Shown: positions 60,775-64,000 of the stretch, one piece after another
Numbering within the stretch: position 1 is the first letter of the stretch
How the letters are laid out: the number at the start of each line of letters is the position of its first letter
Source of the DNA: Pedobacter steynii
GTDB taxonomy: Bacteria; Bacteroidota; Bacteroidia; Sphingobacteriales; Sphingobacteriaceae
Assembly: GCF_001721645.1 (NCBI RefSeq)
Contig: NZ_CP017141.1
Span: forward strand, 5,270,001-5,334,000
Direction: 5' to 3'
DNA length: 64,000 bases
Made by a program: the position numbers and the translations under genes
Notes under the pieces: model-generated
Seen by the model: the letters and a program-made list of their open reading frames with translations, nothing else
What the model was told of the DNA's origin: nothing
The model's database searches: none

Positions 60775-61806
60775 CTACAGAGAGGCTCTTTTTGTGTAAT
60801 AAAAAGGGATTTCCAGGTGCCTTCTGGAATGATCCAGAATAAGTTCCGCTGCTACTGCACCCATAAACCTGAAATCAGTGGATATGGTGGTGATGCCATC
60901 CAATAAGATTTTTTTCAATGGGGTTTCATTATAGGAGATCACTCCAACGTCCTTACCAATCTTATAATTCATGTCTATCATCCGCTCCAAAAGAATAACC
61001 AGATCGTCTTCCATTAAATTGATGAATACTTCTCCTTCGTTAATCGGTTCCAGGGAGATGTTGCTTACCACCTGGTGGGAAAAGGCATACTGCTGACAAA
61101 AACGATGAAAGCCATCCAGAATTTCATTAGGGAAATAACCAGGCTCCGGAAAAATGATCTTTAACGTATGGTATTTACTTAACGGCTCCAGTGCCTGCTC
61201 CAGGGCATCGTAAATGTTCTTTTCAAAATTTTCATATACCGCACCAAAATCACCCTCAATACCTGGGATGAGTTTATCCAGTAAAATCAGTTTTGCTTTA
61301 GGGATGGCATTGATAATTTCTTTTGCATATTCTTCCCCCTCCATAAAATGAGGAATAATAACATAATGGGTATAGTCTTCTTTTTTATTGGAAAGAAAAC
61401 GCTTGAAAAGCGTGAGGTCATTGTTATAGATGTAAAAATCTACAGATACATCATTACCCAAAGCATGGATAAAGGCGTCATAAACGATTTTCTTGTGCGC
61501 ACTCAGTTTATTGAACAACAGGAAAACTTTTAATTTTCTTTTCACATCGGTACTGCTGATGTAATAGCCTTTGCCCGGCACCGAATTAATCACGCCTATA
61601 GATTTCAGATATTTATATCCTTTTTCGGCCGTGTCTCTTGAAATCTCCAACGTATAGCTCAATTCATTGATCGATGGGAGCAACGCGTCTTTTTTGAGTT
61701 TCCCAAGTTCAACCGACTTGATGATGGCATCAGAAAGCTGCAGGTACTTAGGCGTTGCCGAATATTCATCAACATGGATAAAATCAAAAAAGGTTTCGGT
61801 TTTCAT
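60775..61806 (-). CDS. GntR-family regulator of the rhamnose locus
   Basis: This 343-residue protein has an N-terminal GntR winged helix (residues about 10-78), with PKYLQLSDAIIKSVELG, LLPSINELSYTLEISRDTAEKGY and IGVINSVPGKGYYI. A LacI/periplasmic-binding-like effector domain follows (VFLLFNKLSAHKKIVYDAF). The C-terminal fold would bind rhamnose or a metabolite. It is the only regulator in the locus and most likely binds the shared motif. A further CCTGC-A-GCAGG palindrome lies 60 bp upstream of its own start. Confidence 0.9.
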   Translation of the reverse strand: MKTETFFDFIHVDEYSATPKYLQLSDAIIKSVELGKLKKDALLPSINELSYTLEISRDTAEKGYKYLKSIGVINSVPGKGYYISSTDVKRKLKVFLLFNKLSAHKKIVYDAFIHALGNDVSVDFYIYNNDLTLFKRFLSNKKEDYTHYVIIPHFMEGEEYAKEIINAIPKAKLILLDKLIPGIEGDFGAVYENFEKNIYDALEQALEPLSKYHTLKIIFPEPGYFPNEILDGFHRFCQQYAFSHQVVSNISLEPINEGEVFINLMEDDLVILLERMIDMNYKIGKDVGVISYNETPLKKILLDGITTISTDFRFMGAVAAELILDHSRRHLEIPFYYTKRASL

Positions 61807-61911
61807 AATGCTAAAAAAAGCAATTTACAGATATTACTAATATTCTTCAATTTATCTTTTGTTGTCCTGCAGCAGGCTTCATCTAGTCGGCTGACATATA
61901 AATAAGAAATG

Positions 61912-62688
61912 CTATTTGAAATCATAAATAGTTTCTGTATCAAGCGAATATATCCTTTTCCAGTCGTTCCCGATTTTAAAGAATAAATAATTTTTCGTTC
62001 TTCCAAGATATTTCATTTTTGAGCTCGATTTAACTTTTGTTTGCTGATTGATGTGGATGGAAAAAGGAGCCGCCTTTGATGAAAATAATATTTCTGCCTT
62101 ACTTATGCTCGCATTAGAAAATGCCAACAGCACATAAAAGCTAACAACAGTTAAGAACAAAGAATAAGATGTGAAGGTATTTATGGAATTGAATAGGAAA
62201 AGAAGCAATAAAAAGAACGTGAGCAGAATGAGTACCTGAAGTACTTTCAGACTCAGTAGATTTATAAAATACGTAAAGGACTCAGCCTCGTAAATGTGAT
62301 AAATATAGGCAGCTATTCCGATTGCAATTAGCGCAATGATGAATGTCGCCATTATTTTATAAAACCTGTTGTTATTGAGAACGGCATTTGTAAATAAACC
62401 GATGCTGATGATGGTCAAAATTCCGATCAAAGTAATGGTAATTAGTGAAGAAATAGCATATTGAATAATTTCTGAAACATCCATCAGACTAAAAATGGGA
62501 ATTCCTAATCCAATGAAATAGTAGCTATAAAGATATGCTCCTCCATATACAAATGCCAAAACAACCAGGAATGCAGAAATTCCTGTAAGTGTTGGCCCTT
62601 TTCCTGCAGTAGTCATTTCCTTTAAAAATGCCATTGCGTTTGATAATGTTGATTTTAAGAATGATGTTGCTGGTTCCTGATTTTCCAT
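61912..62688 (-). CDS. Hypothetical membrane protein (258 aa)
   Basis: This protein has four to five predicted helices (LTGISAFLVVLAFVYGGAYLY; IIQYAISSLITITLIGILTII; LQVLILLTFFLLLLFLF; YSLFLTVVSFYVLLAF). A C-terminal soluble segment holds KYLGRTKNYLFFKIGNDWKRIYSLD. No family is recognised. It has an AT-rich codon mix and stands alone between the rhamnose locus and the chromate transporter. Confidence 0.7.
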   Translation of the reverse strand: MENQEPATSFLKSTLSNAMAFLKEMTTAGKGPTLTGISAFLVVLAFVYGGAYLYSYYFIGLGIPIFSLMDVSEIIQYAISSLITITLIGILTIISIGLFTNAVLNNNRFYKIMATFIIALIAIGIAAYIYHIYEAESFTYFINLLSLKVLQVLILLTFFLLLLFLFNSINTFTSYSLFLTVVSFYVLLAFSNASISKAEILFSSKAAPFSIHINQQTKVKSSSKMKYLGRTKNYLFFKIGNDWKRIYSLDTETIYDFK

Positions 62689-62852
62689 TTTTATCTATTT
62701 GTTTCTATTAGTATGTTTTTGATGAAAACATAGCTTTTTTTTATGAATAAATGATTTGATTCAAAGTTTACGATAAACATCTGTATGATATATGAGCTTA
62801 TTGTAAAAAACAGTATTTTACAGGCTCATAAGCCATAGGGGATTGAAATCTG

Positions 62853-62868
62853 GGAAGTATATACTTCC
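62853..62868. promoter_or_regulatory. Perfect 16-bp palindrome before the chromate transporter
   Basis: GGAAGTATATACTTCC lies 43 bp upstream of the ATG at 62912. The outer bases (CTG/CAG, then GAAA/TTTC) also pair with two single-base bulges. It could be an operator dyad or a 5'-UTR hairpin. Confidence 0.5.
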
Positions 62869-62911
62869 AGTTTCACAAAATCAAAAGGCGCAAAACAGCA
62901 AGCGGAATAAC

Positions 62912-64000
62912 ATGATTAAATACCTCTTCTTTACTTTCCTCAAAATAGGATGTGTTTCCTTTGGCGGGCACATGGCTTTAATAGCAGTTGTGGAGAAAGA
63001 AATGATCGAAAAAGACGGAAGTATTAGTCGGGAGGAGCTCCTGAATGCCATCAGTATTGCCAGTTTACTACCGGGCCCCTTAGCGGTCAATGTTGTCGCT
63101 TATATCGGGTATCACCTGAAACGGAAATCCGGACTGGCTGTAAGCATGCTAGGGGTATTGCTACCGGCATGTATCCTGATGTACGTCCTTTCCTGGTGTT
63201 ATTTCAATTACATCCACGTCAAAGGCCTGTCTGGTATTATGGTCTATACCGTAGCGGCAGTTAGCGCGATAATTTTAAGCACCGGACTGAATATTTTTTT
63301 GAAAGAAGTAAAGGGGAATAACAGTAAGCTGGTTTTATGTCTGCTTGCCGTATTATTGCTTTCCTTCATTAAAGGATATTTCATTATCCTGTTTCTGATG
63401 TTAACCGGCGGATTGTGCGGTGTTGTTTTTAAAATGGGAAACCAGAACGCTACCCAGGCAGATGCTGGTTTTAAATGGAAAAAGCTGAGTTTTAGTGCCA
63501 GGGCGGGTTTGTCTGCACTGGGGCTTCTGTATCTGTCTTTTATCTCTGGTATCTATAAATACACAGATCAGATTTTACTAAAAATCATTGCTGTGTTTTC
63601 CGGTATCAGCTTATCTCTTTTTGGAGGAGGCTATGTCATGATTCCCATTATGCAATCTCTTTTTGTAACAGAATTGAAATGGCTCAGCAATCAGGAGTTT
63701 ATAGACAGCATCGCTTTTAGTCAGCTTACTCCCGGTCCAATTCTGGTCAGTGCTTTCTTCACTGGTTATAAGCTGGCAGGTATAGCCGGGGCTTTACTGG
63801 CCACTGTAGCGATTTTTTTGCCCTCAGCCATACTCATGATCATTGCCGCCAAGGTATTTAAAGAAAATGTAGATTCTTTGCTGATGAAGAATGCATTAGC
63901 GGGGATTAAACCTGTTGTGGTGGGAATGATCCTGGTCTCTGCTATCAAACTGTTGCTTTCTGTGGCTTACACTCCGCTTAGTATTGGCCTGTTTCTGGCG
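62912..64000 (+). CDS. Chromate transporter (ChrA/CHR family), partial
   Basis: The frame is open from the ATG at 62912 to the right edge, giving the first 363 residues. Two CHR repeats are visible: KIGCVSFGGHMALIAVVEKEM with LLPGPLAVNVVAYIGY in the first, and SLFGGGYVMIPIMQSLFV with QLTPGPILVSAFF in the second. This is a full-length (two-repeat) CHR transporter, so the end should be close to the edge. The family exports chromate. Other anions are possible. Confidence 0.92.
   Translation, partial: MIKYLFFTFLKIGCVSFGGHMALIAVVEKEMIEKDGSISREELLNAISIASLLPGPLAVNVVAYIGYHLKRKSGLAVSMLGVLLPACILMYVLSWCYFNYIHVKGLSGIMVYTVAAVSAIILSTGLNIFLKEVKGNNSKLVLCLLAVLLLSFIKGYFIILFLMLTGGLCGVVFKMGNQNATQADAGFKWKKLSFSARAGLSALGLLYLSFISGIYKYTDQILLKIIAVFSGISLSLFGGGYVMIPIMQSLFVTELKWLSNQEFIDSIAFSQLTPGPILVSAFFTGYKLAGIAGALLATVAIFLPSAILMIIAAKVFKENVDSLLMKNALAGIKPVVVGMILVSAIKLLLSVAYTPLSIGLFLA

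Noticed and set aside
61866..61876. CCTGC-A-GCAGG palindrome upstream of the GntR gene as a fourth operator
   Set aside because: It matches only the first half of the core motif, so it is mentioned but not counted as a site.
1..64000. tRNA, rRNA or phage genes
   Set aside because: No cloverleaf-like or ribosomal sequence and no integrase, capsid or terminase protein was recognised.

Overview
The window looks like chromosomal DNA of a Bacteroidota, most likely family Sphingobacteriaceae (Pedobacter-like). The signs are SusC/SusD pairs, an ECF sigma/FecR/TonB-receptor set with an STN domain, DUF1080 and LytTR proteins, promoter boxes of the Bacteroidota TAnnTTTG type, and moderate GC. No rRNA, tRNA, CRISPR array or insertion sequence was recognised. 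Family assignments come from reading the proteins, not from a search.

Region 1 (1-15.7 kb) is a run of stress and detoxification genes: a YtcJ-like amidohydrolase with a Cys/His-rich tail, DoxX, Dps, DUF1275, a ring-cleaving dioxygenase, a TMEM175-like channel, a haloperoxidase-type hydrolase, exonuclease III, a META lipoprotein, DUF1223, a LytS/LytTR pair, Ohr/OsmC, a Tat-exported alpha/beta hydrolase, a divergent HxlR/SDR pair and a secreted Hcp-like protein. One small membrane-protein gene is broken by a single-base frameshift.

Region 2 (15-30.2 kb) is a complete nitrate assimilation locus. An apparent 11-gene minus-strand operon runs nirB, nirD, a moaC-mog fusion, moeA, narK, a giant nitrate reductase/NasB-like fusion, a sulfite-reductase-like protein with a C-terminal rubredoxin, a TauE/SafE permease, a frameshifted small gene, mobA and a small outer-membrane-type protein. 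Siroheme methyltransferase (cobA) is divergent at the head. A four-to-five-cysteine FNR-like regulator sits convergent at the tail. The nirB/cobA gap holds two short palindromes, one close to the FNR consensus. Nitrate would enter by NarK, be reduced to nitrite by the fused reductase and to ammonium by NirBD, with siroheme from CobA and molybdopterin from the Moa/Moe/Mob enzymes.

Region 3 (30.5-46.9 kb) holds a secreted epoxide hydrolase, a sigma/FecR/TonB receptor/PepSY iron-siderophore uptake set, a HAD-like protein lacking its catalytic aspartates, a serine hydrolase that appears truncated against a DUF2809 gene, TfoX, DUF1080, DoxX, a FUSC transporter, small hypotheticals, a VOC protein and elongation factor P.

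Region 4 (47-61.8 kb) is a self-contained rhamnose utilisation locus: GH78 rhamnosidase, SusD, SusC, RhaB, RhaI, a bifunctional rhamnulose-phosphate aldolase/dehydrogenase, RhaT and a GntR regulator. The motif CCTGYACYGTCMTG recurs in front of each of the three transcription units and is the best candidate for the regulator's operator.

Region 5 (61.9-64 kb) is an unknown membrane protein and a chromate transporter that runs off the window, preceded by a perfect 16-bp palindrome.
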